DNA of 64,000 bases from AC-32 sp963765785. Its GTDB lineage: Bacteria > Actinomycetota > Thermoleophilia > Gaiellales > Gaiellaceae. The position numbers were made by a program, and so were the translations under genes. A model generated the notes under the pieces. It made no database searches. It was not told the DNA's origin and saw only the letters and a program-made list of their open reading frames with translations. The stretch spans positions 384,705 to 448,704 of the forward strand of contig CAVXXW010000001.1 of NCBI GenBank assembly GCA_963765785.1. The letters run 5' to 3'. Numbering within the stretch: position 1 is the stretch's first letter; every line of letters begins with the position of its first letter. Of this stretch, positions 10,951-20,384 are shown one piece after another.

Positions 10951-12192
10951 GTGCCGCTCGATCCCGCGAGAACCGTCGCCGACCTGAAGGAGCTGCGGGA
11001 GCTCACCGGCGACGAGGATGGCGCCCAGCGCGTGGCCTGGACGGACACCTGGGAGCATGCGCGCGAGTGGCTGCGCGGCAAGCTCGACGGCCTGCCGCTC
11101 GAGGAGGAGATCGACCGGGCCGGCAACCAGTGGTGGACGCTGCGCGGCGGCTCTGACCGGGCCGTGCTGATCGGCGGGCACATCGACTCGGTCCCGAACG
11201 GCGGCTGGCTCGACGGTGCCCTGAACGTGGTCGCCGGCGTCGAGGTCGTCCGGCGTCTTGCGGAGGAGGGTCAGCCGGCGGCGACGGTGCGGCTCGTGAA
11301 CTGGGCCGACGAGGAAGGCGCGCGCTTCGGTCGCTCGCTGTTCGGCTCCTCGGCGGCGGCCGGCTCGATGGACGACCAGGACGAGCTGCGCCAGCGGCGG
11401 GACGCGGACGGCGTGGCGCTTCCCGACGCGCTGCGTGAGCACGGCGTCGAGCTGGACGGGGCGCTCGAGGCGCGCTCGCAGCTCGAGGGCGCGGCAGCCT
11501 ACCTCGAGCTACACATCGAGCAGGGGCCCGTGCTGGAGTCGATGGACCTGCCGCTCGGGGTCGTGCTCGGCACGTTCGGCGTCGAGCGCCACCAGGTCAC
11601 GTTCCGCGGGCAGGCTGCCCACGCGGGCTCGACGCCGATGGACAAGCGGCGCGACGCGCTCGCGGGCGCCGCGAAGCTCGAGCTCGAGATCCGCAAGATC
11701 GCTACGCGGACTGGCGGCGGTGCCGTCTGCACGATGGGCGGCGTCGTCACCCGGCCGGGGATCGTGACGTCGGTCGTCGAGACCGCCGAGTGCCTGCTCG
11801 ACCAGCGGCACCTCGATGCGAACCAGCTCGCCGAGATGCTCAGCAACGCGGAGGCGGCATCGCGGCGGTTTGCGCAGGAGGAGGACATCGAGGTCGAGTG
11901 GGAGCGGATCTGGAACATCGAGCCAATCCTGTTCGACGAGGCGTTAATCGAGCTCGCCGACGAGTCGATCCGCGAGGTGGCCGGCCAGTCGCACCGGCTC
12001 CCGAGCGGTCCGTTGCACGACGCCGCCGAAGTCGCGCGCGCGGGCGTGCCGACAGTGATGCTGTTCGTCCAGTCGCTGCGCGGCCTCTCGCACACGAAGC
12101 TCGAGGACACGAAGGAAGAGCACCTCGAGCTCTCGGTCCGGGCGCTCGACCGCCTGGCCGACAAGACGATCGCCCGCGTCGCCGCCGGCTGA
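10951..12192 (+). CDS. Zn-dependent N-carbamoyl amidohydrolase (beta-ureidopropionase / HyuC / AmaB family)
   Basis: The 413-residue M20/allantoate-amidohydrolase family enzyme has metal ligands in GGHIDSVPNGGWLDG (H77, D88), NWADEEGARF (E121/E122) and a late His in LSHTKLED. Substrate-contact motifs HIEQGPVLE and HAGSTPMDKRRDAL are present. It would hydrolyse N-carbamoyl-beta-alanine to beta-alanine, CO2 and ammonia. A TAGCAT hexamer at 10939-10944 lies six bases before the GTG start, which suggests a leaderless message. Allantoate or other carbamoyl amino acids remain possible substrates. Confidence 0.9.
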   Translation: MPLDPARTVADLKELRELTGDEDGAQRVAWTDTWEHAREWLRGKLDGLPLEEEIDRAGNQWWTLRGGSDRAVLIGGHIDSVPNGGWLDGALNVVAGVEVVRRLAEEGQPAATVRLVNWADEEGARFGRSLFGSSAAAGSMDDQDELRQRRDADGVALPDALREHGVELDGALEARSQLEGAAAYLELHIEQGPVLESMDLPLGVVLGTFGVERHQVTFRGQAAHAGSTPMDKRRDALAGAAKLELEIRKIATRTGGGAVCTMGGVVTRPGIVTSVVETAECLLDQRHLDANQLAEMLSNAEAASRRFAQEEDIEVEWERIWNIEPILFDEALIELADESIREVAGQSHRLPSGPLHDAAEVARAGVPTVMLFVQSLRGLSHTKLEDTKEEHLELSVRALDRLADKTIARVAAG

Positions 12193-12195
12193 GCT

Positions 12196-12216
12196 CAAGT
12201 AACAGTCTGTTACAAG
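12196..12216. promoter_or_regulatory. Palindromic operator-like site, copy 1
   Basis: A palindrome GTAACAGTCTGTTAC centred on T12206 lies just after the amidohydrolase gene. With flanking CAAG/CAAG it matches 8 of 10 bases per arm. The arms and odd centre resemble a TetR-type site. It is the weaker of two copies whose centres lie 67 bp apart. Between them, 12228-12235 and 12249-12256 form an 8-bp GC hairpin without a T-run. Confidence 0.6.
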
Positions 12217-12262
12217 AACCTTCCGGCCCGAACCCTCAGTGTCGGTGCGGGTTCGGAAGGAG

Positions 12263-12283
12263 CAAGTAACAGTCTGTTACTTG
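12263..12283. promoter_or_regulatory. Palindromic operator-like site, copy 2 (perfect)
   Basis: This is a perfect 10-bp-arm palindrome around T12273, with core GTAACAGTCTGTTAC and outer arms CAA/TTG. It lies about 50 bp upstream of a TATGCT (12334-12339) that could be the -10 of the LLM oxidoreductase gene. It probably binds a dimeric repressor or activator. No regulator gene lies next to it, so the partner is unknown. Confidence 0.65.
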
Positions 12284-12370
12284 AAACGACAAGGCTCGGA
12301 CGGACGGCCGTGTGCGGGCCGATTGCGCGGCGGTATGCTCATTTCCCTGCCAGCGACGGGAGGAGACCAG

Positions 12371-13390
12371 ATGCTGAGCTTCGGCGTGACCGCCTTGCCG
12401 GACCCGCCGTACACGCGTCTCGTGGAAGTGCTGCAGAACGGCGAGCGCAACGGCTTCGACAACGGCTGGACGTACGACTCCCACATCCTCTGGCAGGAGA
12501 GCTACGCGCTGCTGCCGATCGCCGCGGTTCACACGGAGAAGATCAAGCTCGGCCACTGCGTCACCAACCCCGGCATCCGCGACCCGACGATCACCGCCAG
12601 CTGGTACGCGACGCTCCACGACGTCTCGAACGGCCGCGCCGTGATGGGCATCGGCCGCGGCGACTCCTCACGCCGCGTCGTCGGCCTCAAGCCGGTCAAG
12701 GTGGACGAATTCGAGCGGCGGCTGGTGATGATCAAGGACCTGATGAACGGCCGTCAGGTCGAGTGGAACGGCAAGGAGCTCAAGCTCGAGTGGGTGCGTG
12801 ACGAGCTGCCCGACATCCCGATGCACGTGGCCGGCTACGGCCCTCGCGCGCTCGGTGTCGCGGGGCGCGTCGGTGACGGCGTGATCATCCAGCTCGCCGA
12901 CCCGCAGATCATCCAGTGGATAATGGCCACCGCGCGCCAGGCTGCCGAGGAGGCCGGCCGCGACCCGTCGGCGCTCAAGTGCATCGTCTGCGCGCCGAGC
13001 CACGTCTCGGACGACCTCGCCGAGGCCCGCGACCAGGTGCGCTGGTTCCCGGCGATGGTCTCGAACCACGTGATGGACCTGGTCGAGCGCTACGGCGAGG
13101 ACTCGGACGAGATCCCGTCGTCGCTGACGGACTTCGTCAAGGCGCGCAAGTTCTACGACTACAAGGAGCACAGCCGCGTCGGCGCGAAGCACGGCGAGTT
13201 CGTGACCGACGAGATCTGCGACCGCTTCTGCGTCCTCGGCACGCCCGAGCAAATCACCGAGAAGCTGCGCGAGCTCGAGGGGATCGGCGTCGACCAATTC
13301 GACATCTATTTGATGACCGAACGCGCCGACGAGACGCTCGCGGCCTTCGGCAAGGACGTGATCCCCGGGTTCTCCGGTGTCGCCGCGTAG
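12371..13390 (+). CDS. LLM-class, probably F420-dependent, oxidoreductase
   Basis: The 339-residue protein has the luciferase-like TIM-barrel pattern. It begins MLSFGVTALPDPP and has HCVTNPGIRDPTITA, RAVMGIGRGDSSRR and MHVAGYGPRALGVAGRVGDG, typical of F420-binding members such as methylenetetrahydromethanopterin reductase-like enzymes. The start is set by GGGAGGAGACCAG before ATG 12371; the longer open frame upstream lies in the operator region and is not coding. Expression is probably controlled by the two palindromes upstream. The substrate is unknown. Confidence 0.88.
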   Translation: MLSFGVTALPDPPYTRLVEVLQNGERNGFDNGWTYDSHILWQESYALLPIAAVHTEKIKLGHCVTNPGIRDPTITASWYATLHDVSNGRAVMGIGRGDSSRRVVGLKPVKVDEFERRLVMIKDLMNGRQVEWNGKELKLEWVRDELPDIPMHVAGYGPRALGVAGRVGDGVIIQLADPQIIQWIMATARQAAEEAGRDPSALKCIVCAPSHVSDDLAEARDQVRWFPAMVSNHVMDLVERYGEDSDEIPSSLTDFVKARKFYDYKEHSRVGAKHGEFVTDEICDRFCVLGTPEQITEKLRELEGIGVDQFDIYLMTERADETLAAFGKDVIPGFSGVAA

Positions 13391-13406
13391 TGTTAGCCTC
13401 ACGCTG

Positions 13407-14318
13407 ATGCGGCTGCGACGGACGGGCTTGGCCTTTGCGGCGACTCTGGTTGCGCTGCTGGCCGCGGTCGGAGCCGGCTGTGGCTCAACCAAGTCCAGCG
13501 AGAGCACATCATCGACGAGCACGACTGCGAGCGCGGCGTCCTGCACGCCCGAGCAGCTCAACTTGATCAAGAGCGGCCAGCTGACGCTGGGGACAGACAA
13601 TCCGGCGTACGACCCGTGGTTTTCGGGCGGGACGCCGAAGGGCTCGACCTGGAAGTTCAACGACCCAACCACCCAGAAGGGCTACGAGAGCGCCGTCGCG
13701 TATGCGATCGCCAAGCGGCTCGGCTTCACCCCCGCCCAGGTGAAGTGGGTCGTCGTCCCGTTCGAGCAGCTCTTCAAGCCCGGCTCGAAGAACTACGACT
13801 TCGACCTCAACCAGGTCTCGGTGACTCCGGCACGCAAGAAGAGCGTGACGTTCAGCGACTCGTACTACAACACCAACCAGGCGCTCGTGGCCATCAAGGG
13901 CACGCCGATCACGAAGGCAAAGACGATCGCGGACCTGAAGAAGTACAAGCTGGGCGCGCAGGTCGGTACGACGAGCTACGACTACATCGTCAAGAACATC
14001 AAGCCCGACCAGCAGCCCGCGGTCTACAACAACTCGAACGACGTCAACTCGGGACTCAAGACCGGAGGGATCGACGGGATCGTCGTCGACCTGCCGACGG
14101 CGTTCATCATCGTCGGTGCCGAAGAGGTCCCGAACAGCGTCGTCGTCGGCAGCTTCCCGGCTAAGGGCGGTGGCGATCACTTCGGAGCGGTCTTCGCGAA
14201 GGGCAACAGCCTCGTCAACTGTGTGAACCAGGAGCTGGCGAAGCTCAAGGCCAACGGCACGCTCGCGCAGCTGCAAAAGAAGTGGATCTCCAACGCGGGC
14301 GCGCCCGTCCTGAAGTAG
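13407..14318 (+). CDS. Polar amino acid ABC transporter substrate-binding lipoprotein
   Basis: The 303-residue protein has a lipoprotein signal ending in VGAGC, a Ser/Thr linker, then a family 3 binding fold (LTLGTDNPAYDPWF, FDLNQVSVTPARKKSVTFS, LGAQVGTTSYDYI). It captures an amino acid or similar solute outside the membrane for the permease and ATPase that follow. TAGCCT at 13394-13399, seven bases before the ATG, suggests a leaderless start for this three-gene operon. Confidence 0.9.
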   Translation: MRLRRTGLAFAATLVALLAAVGAGCGSTKSSESTSSTSTTASAASCTPEQLNLIKSGQLTLGTDNPAYDPWFSGGTPKGSTWKFNDPTTQKGYESAVAYAIAKRLGFTPAQVKWVVVPFEQLFKPGSKNYDFDLNQVSVTPARKKSVTFSDSYYNTNQALVAIKGTPITKAKTIADLKKYKLGAQVGTTSYDYIVKNIKPDQQPAVYNNSNDVNSGLKTGGIDGIVVDLPTAFIIVGAEEVPNSVVVGSFPAKGGGDHFGAVFAKGNSLVNCVNQELAKLKANGTLAQLQKKWISNAGAPVLK

Positions 14319-14328
14319 CACTCAGCGG

Positions 14329-15186
14329 GTGAGCGAAGGTGCGGATCCCGGCCGCGGCTCGCGGATCCTGGCCGGCCTGAAGGGCTCCGGTGGAGGGCAG
14401 AGCAGTGTCTGGATCGCACTCGCGAGCACGCTCGTGTTCGCGGGGATCCTCGTCGCCCTGGTCGTCACGTCGCCCGGCTGGCCTGCGGTCAAGGAGGCGT
14501 TCTTCAACCGCGAGGTCTTTGCCGACAACTGGAGGGGGATCGCGCATGCCTTTCTGCTGAACATCAGGATCTTCTTGATCGCGGAGGTCTTCATCCTCGT
14601 CTTCGCGCTTTTCATCGCGATTCTGCGAGGGCTTCCCGGACCGGTGTTCTTCCCGATCCGGATGCTGGCCATCATCTACACGGACCTTTTTCGCGGGGTA
14701 CCGACGATCCTCGTGATCTACATCCTCGGCTTCGGCGCGCCCGCCCTGCAGCTCACCGGAGTCCCGGTATCCCCGCTCTTCTGGGGGATCGTCGCGCTGG
14801 TGCTCGTTTACTCGGCGTACGTGGCCGAGGTCTACCGCGCCGGGATCGAGTCGGTCCACGCGAGTCAGGAGGCCGCTGCCCGCTCGCTGGGGCTCTCGCG
14901 CGTGAAGACGTTGCGGTTCGTGATCGTCCCGCAGGCCGTTCGCCGCGTCCTCCCGCCCCTCCTGAACGACTTCATCGGCCTGACGAAGGACACGGCGCTC
15001 GTCGCGCTGATCGGCCCGGTTGAGGCGTTCCGCCAGTCGCAGATCGACGTGGCGGCGACGTTCAACTACACGCCGTATGTCTGCACGGCGATTCTGTTCA
15101 TCCTCCTGACGATTCCGCTCGCGCGACTGACCGACTGGCTGATCGCCCGCCAGCGCAAGCGTCAGCTCGCGGGAGGCGCCCGGTGA
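14329..15186 (+). CDS. Polar amino acid ABC transporter permease
   Basis: The 285-residue inner-membrane protein of the His/Glu/Gln/Arg/opine permease family has several membrane helices. Its cytoplasmic coupling loop reads EAAARSLGLSRVKTLRFVIVPQAVR, the EAA motif. YTDLFRGVPTILVIY is the typical start of the permease core. The GTG start lies 10 bases after the binding-protein gene, and its 3' end overlaps the ATPase gene by ATG/GTG coupling. Confidence 0.92.
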   Translation: MSEGADPGRGSRILAGLKGSGGGQSSVWIALASTLVFAGILVALVVTSPGWPAVKEAFFNREVFADNWRGIAHAFLLNIRIFLIAEVFILVFALFIAILRGLPGPVFFPIRMLAIIYTDLFRGVPTILVIYILGFGAPALQLTGVPVSPLFWGIVALVLVYSAYVAEVYRAGIESVHASQEAAARSLGLSRVKTLRFVIVPQAVRRVLPPLLNDFIGLTKDTALVALIGPVEAFRQSQIDVAATFNYTPYVCTAILFILLTIPLARLTDWLIARQRKRQLAGGAR

Positions 15187-15938
15187 GTGAGAACGATCGG
15201 GCGCTCCAGCTCGAAGGGATCCGGAAGTCGTTCGGCGAGACCGAGGTGCTGAAGGGCGTCGACCTTGACGTCGGCAACCACGACGTTTTTTGTCTGATCG
15301 GCGCCTCGGGCTCCGGCAAGTCGACGCTGCTTCGGTGCGTGAACCTGCTCGAGAAGGTCGACGAGGGGCGGATCCTGTTGCACGGCGAGGAGATCACCGG
15401 CCGCGACGTCGACGTCAACCGCGTCCGGCGCGGGATCGGGATCGTGTTCCAGGCCTACAACCTGTTCCCCCACATGAGCGTGTTGCGCAACGTGACGCTC
15501 GCACCTCGGAAGGTGCTCCACAAACCGGCCGCGGATGCGGACGCGGAGGCGATGGCGCTCCTGGATCGGTTCGGCCTGGCCGACAAGCGCGACGAGTTCC
15601 CCGACCGCCTCTCGGGTGGGCAGCAGCAGCGCGTCGCCATCGTTCGTGCGCTCGCGATGCAGCCGGAGCTCATGCTCCTCGACGAAGTCACGTCCGCGCT
15701 CGACCCGGCGTTGGTCGGCGAGGTGCTGAACGTGATCCGCGAGCTCGCGGAGGGTGGCATGACCATGCTGATCGCCACGCACGAGATGGGCTTCGCCCGG
15801 GACATCGCGAGCCGCGTCTGCTTCCTGGACGACGGGCTGATCGTCGAGGAGGGCTTGCCCGACGAAATCTTCGCGCGGCCTAAGCACGCACGGACGCAGC
15901 AGTTCCTGGAGCGGATAATCGAAGCTGGCAGGCTCTGA
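15183..15938 (+). CDS. Polar amino acid ABC transporter ATP-binding protein (GlnQ type)
   Basis: The 251-residue ATPase has Walker A GASGSGKST, Q-loop FQAYNLFPHMSV, signature LSGGQQQRVAI, Walker B LMLLDEVTSALD and H-loop ATHEMGF. It powers the transporter formed with the two genes upstream. It overlaps the permease gene by four bases. The substrate class (amino acid) follows from the family, and the exact solute is not visible. Confidence 0.94.
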   Translation: MSENDRALQLEGIRKSFGETEVLKGVDLDVGNHDVFCLIGASGSGKSTLLRCVNLLEKVDEGRILLHGEEITGRDVDVNRVRRGIGIVFQAYNLFPHMSVLRNVTLAPRKVLHKPAADADAEAMALLDRFGLADKRDEFPDRLSGGQQQRVAIVRALAMQPELMLLDEVTSALDPALVGEVLNVIRELAEGGMTMLIATHEMGFARDIASRVCFLDDGLIVEEGLPDEIFARPKHARTQQFLERIIEAGRL

Positions 15939-15954
15939 CCAAAGGAGGTCGACG

Positions 15955-16593
15955 ATGGAAGCAGGCACGTCCTATCCCGTGCAGTACGACATCGACTACC
16001 CGGACCGGCCGCTGAACCGCCTGACGACGGCCTTCCGGATCTTGTGGGTTATCCCGATCGCGATCGTGCTCGGGACGCTCGAGGGCGGCGCGTCGTCGTG
16101 GTCGAACAAGGCGGGCGACCAGTGGCACTGGGGCGCTGGGACCGCCGGGCTGCTGTTCGTTGGCCCGCTGCTGATGATCCTCTTCAGGCAGAAGTACCCG
16201 CGCTGGTGGTTCGACTGGAACCAGGAGCTGCTCCGGTTCGAGAACCGCGTCGGCGCGTACTTGGCGCTGCTCGACGACCGCTATCCGTCGACGGACGAGC
16301 ACCAGTCGGTCCGGCTCGAGCTCGTGTACCCCGATGCACAGCAGGATCTCAACCGCTGGCTGCCGCTCGTCAAGTGGCTGCTCGCGATCCCGCACTACAT
16401 CGTGCTCTTCTTTCTGTGGATCGCGGCGTTCTTCACCGTGATCTTTGCGTGGTTCGCGATTCTCTTCACCGGCCGCTACCCCCGCGGCCTGTTCGACTTC
16501 GTCGTCGGCGTCGGGCGCTGGACGAACCGCGTCACCGCCTACGCGTTCATCCTCGTCACCGACGAGTACCCGCCGTTCCGGCTCTCGCCATGA
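15955..16593 (+). CDS. DUF4389 membrane protein
   Basis: The 212-residue protein begins YPVQYDIDYPDRPLNRLTT and has paired hydrophobic helices with WWFDWNQELLRF and TGRYPRGLFDFVVGVGRW, the DUF4389 pattern (two related halves). It has no known function. AAAGGAGGTCGACG gives a strong ribosome site 17 bases after the transporter ATPase, so it may ride on that transcript. An ATGA overlap leads into the next gene. Confidence 0.85.
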   Translation: MEAGTSYPVQYDIDYPDRPLNRLTTAFRILWVIPIAIVLGTLEGGASSWSNKAGDQWHWGAGTAGLLFVGPLLMILFRQKYPRWWFDWNQELLRFENRVGAYLALLDDRYPSTDEHQSVRLELVYPDAQQDLNRWLPLVKWLLAIPHYIVLFFLWIAAFFTVIFAWFAILFTGRYPRGLFDFVVGVGRWTNRVTAYAFILVTDEYPPFRLSP

Positions 16594-16814
16594 GCGAGCT
16601 CGTGGTCTTGCAAGTTGTCGGCTCGGAGCCGGAGGCCGAGATCATCCTCTCGCTGCTGCGGACCGAAGACATCCCGGCGATTGCCCAGAAGACGAACTTC
16701 GCCGTCGGCCTCGCCGACGCGTCGTCGAGCGGCGCAGGCCCGCGCGAGATCCTCGTGCACGAGGAGAACCTCGAGCGGGCGCGCCAGATTTTGGAGGAGC
16801 AGCCGCCCGTCTAG
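16590..16814 (+). CDS. DUF2007-type small putative signal-transducing protein
   Basis: The 74-residue soluble protein shows the DUF2007 pattern: VVGSEPEAEIILSLLRTEDIPAI near the start and EILVHEENLERARQIL at the end, a ferredoxin-like fold also seen in GlnB-related proteins. It is translationally coupled to the DUF4389 gene (ATGA at 16590) and ends by overlapping the convergent gene at 16811. Its role is unknown. Confidence 0.8.
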   Translation: MSELVVLQVVGSEPEAEIILSLLRTEDIPAIAQKTNFAVGLADASSSGAGPREILVHEENLERARQILEEQPPV

Positions 16815-17377
16815 GCCGCGACGCCGTCCAGCAGAGCCCAGTTCGCGGCCAGCGCGGCTTCGGCCAGAAGCACGAGCTGCGGGTCGTCCGCCTCCTCGAG
16901 GGTCGCTCGGGCCTCGGCGGCGTGCTCGTGGTCTCGCTCGCCGTGAACGGCGAAGTACTCGACCGCCTGCGAGTCGTCCGAGAAGCCGTAGTGGTCGAGC
17001 AAGCCGCGCAGCTTCGTCTCCGAGATCGCCGGCTGGCCGGCCTCGATCGCGTAGAGGATCGCGGCGGCGCCGAGCTCGTCGGTCGCGCCGGCCCACGCCT
17101 CGGCGCAGCAGCGCGTCTGCGGCAGCGGCTCGCGGTGCTCAGTCCCGAGCGCGCCCGCGAACTCGTCCCAGAGCGCGATGTGAGCGGCTTCCTCGTCGGC
17201 ATGCAGCCGCGCCGTCCGCGCCGCGCGCGCCAGGGCAACGACTGCGTGCCGGTACTCGCCGGCGTAGCGGGCCAGCTCCTCGCGCGTCAGCTCGCCGGCT
17301 TCCCAGCGCGTGTAGAAGGGATGCTCGAGCACGTTCCAACGCTCCCGAGCGGCGTCGATACCTGCCACTACGTCCAT
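16811..17377 (-). CDS. CADD/PqqC-like heme-oxygenase-fold protein with di-iron-type ligands
   Basis: The 188-residue all-helical protein belongs to the TenA/PqqC/CADD superfamily. The C-terminal helix has H145-x3-D149-x2-H152 (VHGERDHEH), the spacing of the metal ligands in the chlamydial CADD enzyme. HADEEAAHIALW and YAIEAGQPAISETK supply further acidic and His candidates. CADD-type proteins make p-aminobenzoate by oxidising one of their own tyrosines, and Y141 or Y109 could serve that role here. That activity is inferred, not shown. A GGGAGGAG site precedes ATG 17377. No pqq or thi genes lie nearby. Confidence 0.78.
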   Translation of the reverse strand: MDVVAGIDAARERWNVLEHPFYTRWEAGELTREELARYAGEYRHAVVALARAARTARLHADEEAAHIALWDEFAGALGTEHREPLPQTRCCAEAWAGATDELGAAAILYAIEAGQPAISETKLRGLLDHYGFSDDSQAVEYFAVHGERDHEHAAEARATLEEADDPQLVLLAEAALAANWALLDGVAA

Positions 17378-17450
17378 CTGGGCTCCTCCCGTCGCGCGAC
17401 CCCGCAAGAGCAATCCTACCCCGGCTCCATGACATAGGCACTCTGAGGTT

Positions 17451-18110
17451 GTGGCGGTGGTGCGGCTGCGGGACGTCGTCAAGACCCACGGCGAGGGACG
17501 GGCCGCGCTGCGCGTGCTGGACGGGCTCGACCTCGACCTCTCGGCCGGCGAGCTCGTTGCCGTCACGGGCCGGTCGGGCTCGGGGAAGTCGACACTGCTG
17601 AACGTCGTCGGCGCGCTCGACCGCGTCGACAGCGGGGTCGTCGAGGTCGGCGGCGTGCGCATCGACGGAGCGCCCGAGCGGGTGCTGGCGCCGCTGCGCC
17701 GCGACCGGATTGGGTTCGTCTTCCAGGCGTTCCACCTGCTGCCGGAGCTGACCGGGCTCGAGAATGTATTGCTGCCCGCTCGGCTCGACGGCCGCGGCCC
17801 GTCGCTCGAGCGCGGCCACGAGCTCGTGCGGCGGCTCGGCCTCGGAGACGCGGCCGAGCGGCTGCCGACGGTGCTCTCCGGCGGCGAGCAGCAGCGGCTG
17901 GCGATCGCGCGGGCGCTCGTGAACGACCCGGAGCTCGTCCTCGCCGACGAGCCGACCGGCAACCTCGACGCCGATTCGGGCGAGGTCGTCCTCGAGCTGC
18001 TGCGGGCGATCGCCGACGAGGGCCGCGCCATCCTGCTGGTGACGCACGAGCGCGAGGCGACGCGGCGGGCCGACCGCGTGCTCCGGCTCGAGTCCGGCCG
18101 GCTGCGGTGA
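17451..18110 (+). CDS. ABC transporter ATP-binding protein (LolD/MacB type)
   Basis: The 219-residue ATPase has Walker A GRSGSGKST, Q-loop FQAFHLLPELTG, signature LSGGEQQRLAI, Walker B LVLADEPTGNLD and H-loop THER. The EPTGNLD form is typical of MacB/FtsE/LolD ATPases that pair with FtsX-like permeases and act on the outer face rather than as importers. It overlaps the permease gene by GTGA. The GTG start at 17451 could instead be 17457 or 17460. Confidence 0.92.
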   Translation: MAVVRLRDVVKTHGEGRAALRVLDGLDLDLSAGELVAVTGRSGSGKSTLLNVVGALDRVDSGVVEVGGVRIDGAPERVLAPLRRDRIGFVFQAFHLLPELTGLENVLLPARLDGRGPSLERGHELVRRLGLGDAAERLPTVLSGGEQQRLAIARALVNDPELVLADEPTGNLDADSGEVVLELLRAIADEGRAILLVTHEREATRRADRVLRLESGRLR

Positions 18111-20384
18111 ACGCGATCCTCGCCTACGCCCTCGCGCGGCTGCGGGTGCGCCGCGGGCGCGTGCTGCTGGCGGCGGGCGGGATCGCAGCCGCGGCGGCGA
18201 TGCTCGGCGCGTCGGTCACCGTCGCCTACGGCCTCGCGACCGGCTTCGACCGGACGGCGGCGCGCGCGCAGCTCCCGGACATCCTCGCGACCTTCCAGCC
18301 GCAGAGCCGCGACACCGTCGCACGGGTCGTCTCGAGCCTTGCCAACGTGCGCGCTGCCTCGTACCGGCTGCAGGTCGACAACGTCTACGTCGCCTCCCGC
18401 GATCGCTTCGAGAGCAACGCGACGGTGATCGGGCTGCCTCCCGACCGCACCCGCGGCTACGCGATCGTGAGCGGCCGCGCGCTCCGGCACCCGGGCGAGG
18501 CGCTGGTCGAGCAAGGGCTTGCGCGCTCCTGGCATCTCCATCCGGCTTCCGAGCTCGACGTCAGCGGCGGGCGGGTGCGGGTGGTCGGCGTGGTCGTCGC
18601 ACCGGACAACGTCGCCTTTCCGCTCGCGCGTCGACCGCGGGTCTGGCTCGGCTACCGCGACGCCGCCGCCGTCACCGGCACGCCGCTCGGCACGGTCAAC
18701 TCGGCGCTCGTCTGGCTCGTCGAACCCGAAGCTCGCGGACGTCACGCTCGACCAGGCGCGCTCGGCCGCGTTCGGCGTGCAAGGGCTCCGCTTCACGACG
18801 CGCGCGGGGCTGCAGGTGCTGATCGGTCAGGCCGCCGGAATCGTGATCGCGCTGCTCGTCGCGTTCTCGCTGATCGCGCTGGTCGTCGCCGGCACGATGC
18901 TCGCCGCGTCGGCAAACGCCGAGGTGCAGCGGCGGCTCGAAGGGCTCGGACTGCTGCGGGCGCTCGGCGCCTCGCCGCGGACGGTCGTGGCGGCCGCGGC
19001 TGTCGAGGCCGTGGCCGTTGCGCTCCCCGCCGGCGCGCTCGGCGTGCTCGCCGGCTGGGCGCTCGTCGCCTCGCCGCTCGACCGGCTGCTCGGGAGCCTG
19101 AGCCAGCTCGGGCCCGGCGCGTCGGTCGCGCCGCTGCTGCTCGCGGTGCTGCTCGGTCTCGTCGCACTGGTCGCGCTCGCATCGGGGTGGCCGGCCTGGC
19201 GCGCGACCCGCGGTCCGGCGGGCGCGGTGCTTCGCCGCGGCGACGTGACCCCGTCGTCGCGTCGGCTGCCAGGCGGCGGAGGGCCCGCGGGCCTCGGGCT
19301 GCGCATGGCGCTAGCCCGGCCGGCGCGAACTGCGGGCGGGATCGTCGTGCTCGGCTCGGCGGTCGTCGTGATCCTGCTGATCCTCGCGATCGCCTCGCTC
19401 CTGCTCCGGCTCGACAGCAACCCGGTCGCCGTCGGCAAGCGCTACCAGCTGACCGCGTCCGTGCCGGTGTCGGACACGTCGCAGATCGCCCGGCTGCCGG
19501 GCGTCGAGGCGGCGGCGCCGCGCTACGAGCTGAACGCCGCCGACTCGTTCGACCTCGGCGAGTTCTTCACGCTGATCGCGTTCCCCGGCGACCACACGCG
19601 CTTCGAGGCGCCGCCGCTCGCCGAGGGCCGGCGGCTCCATGGGCCGCGGGAGGCCGAGGTCGGGCTCGGGCTCGCGCAGGTGCTGAACCTCAGCCCGGGC
19701 GCGACGCTCGCCGCGCAGCTGCCGAGCGGCCGCGAGGCGCGCTTCCGTGTCGTCGGCGTCGTCCGCGCGCTGGAGCGGCAGGGCCGGGTGGCGTACGTCC
19801 AGCCGCAACAGCTGGCCGGCGAGGCGCCATACGAGATCGCGATTCGGCTGCGCGCGTCGACCTCGGCATCGGCGGTGCGGGGCGAGCTCCGGCAGGCCGG
19901 GGTCTTCGCGGCCGCGCCGTCACAGGGCGTGACCGGCCAGTCCGTCCAGGGCTGGGCGTCGCGCTCGAGCGGGTTCATCGACCTGCTCGTGGCGCTGCTG
20001 CGGACGGTCGCGCTGATCGACGGGCTCGTCTGCCTGTACGCGATCGCGCAGCTGCTCGCGCTGACCGTGCAGGAGCGGCGCAGCGGTCTCGCAACCGTGC
20101 GGGCGCTCGGCGGCGGCCCGCGGCAGCTCGGGAGTATCGTCGCCTTCGCGGCCGCGCCGGTGGTGCTGGCGGCGATCGTCGTCGGCCTCGCCGCCGAGCG
20201 CTGGCTCGTCGGACCGGCGGTCGCGCGGCTCGCGGCGAGCTACGTCTCGCTGTCGCTCTCGCCCTCGGCCGCGGCGGTCGCCGTCACCTCTGCCGGACTC
20301 GTCGCGGGCGCGGCCGTGACCGTGCTCTGGGCGACGCGGCTCGTCACTCGGGGGCCCGTCGTGACCTGGCTGCGGGGGGACTAA
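18107..20384 (+). CDS. FtsX-like ABC transporter permease, frameshifted in this sequence
   Basis: About 758 residues in two frames. The first frame has the N-terminal helix and an extracytoplasmic MacB-type domain. The second has four-helix FtsX blocks twice (LLRALGASPRTVVAAAAV and GLATVRALGGGPRQLGSI are the repeated signatures). The join is near 18720, where one extra base splits LVWLV from NPKLADVTLDQARSA. The span is one base too long. With the upstream ATPase it would form a MacB-like complex. Its substrate is unknown. It converges on the phosphoesterase gene with a 4-base overlap. Confidence 0.87.

Noticed and set aside
12239..12370. N-terminal extension of the LLM oxidoreductase frame
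   Set aside because: It runs through the operator palindrome and lacks family similarity. A strong ribosome site sets the start at 12371.
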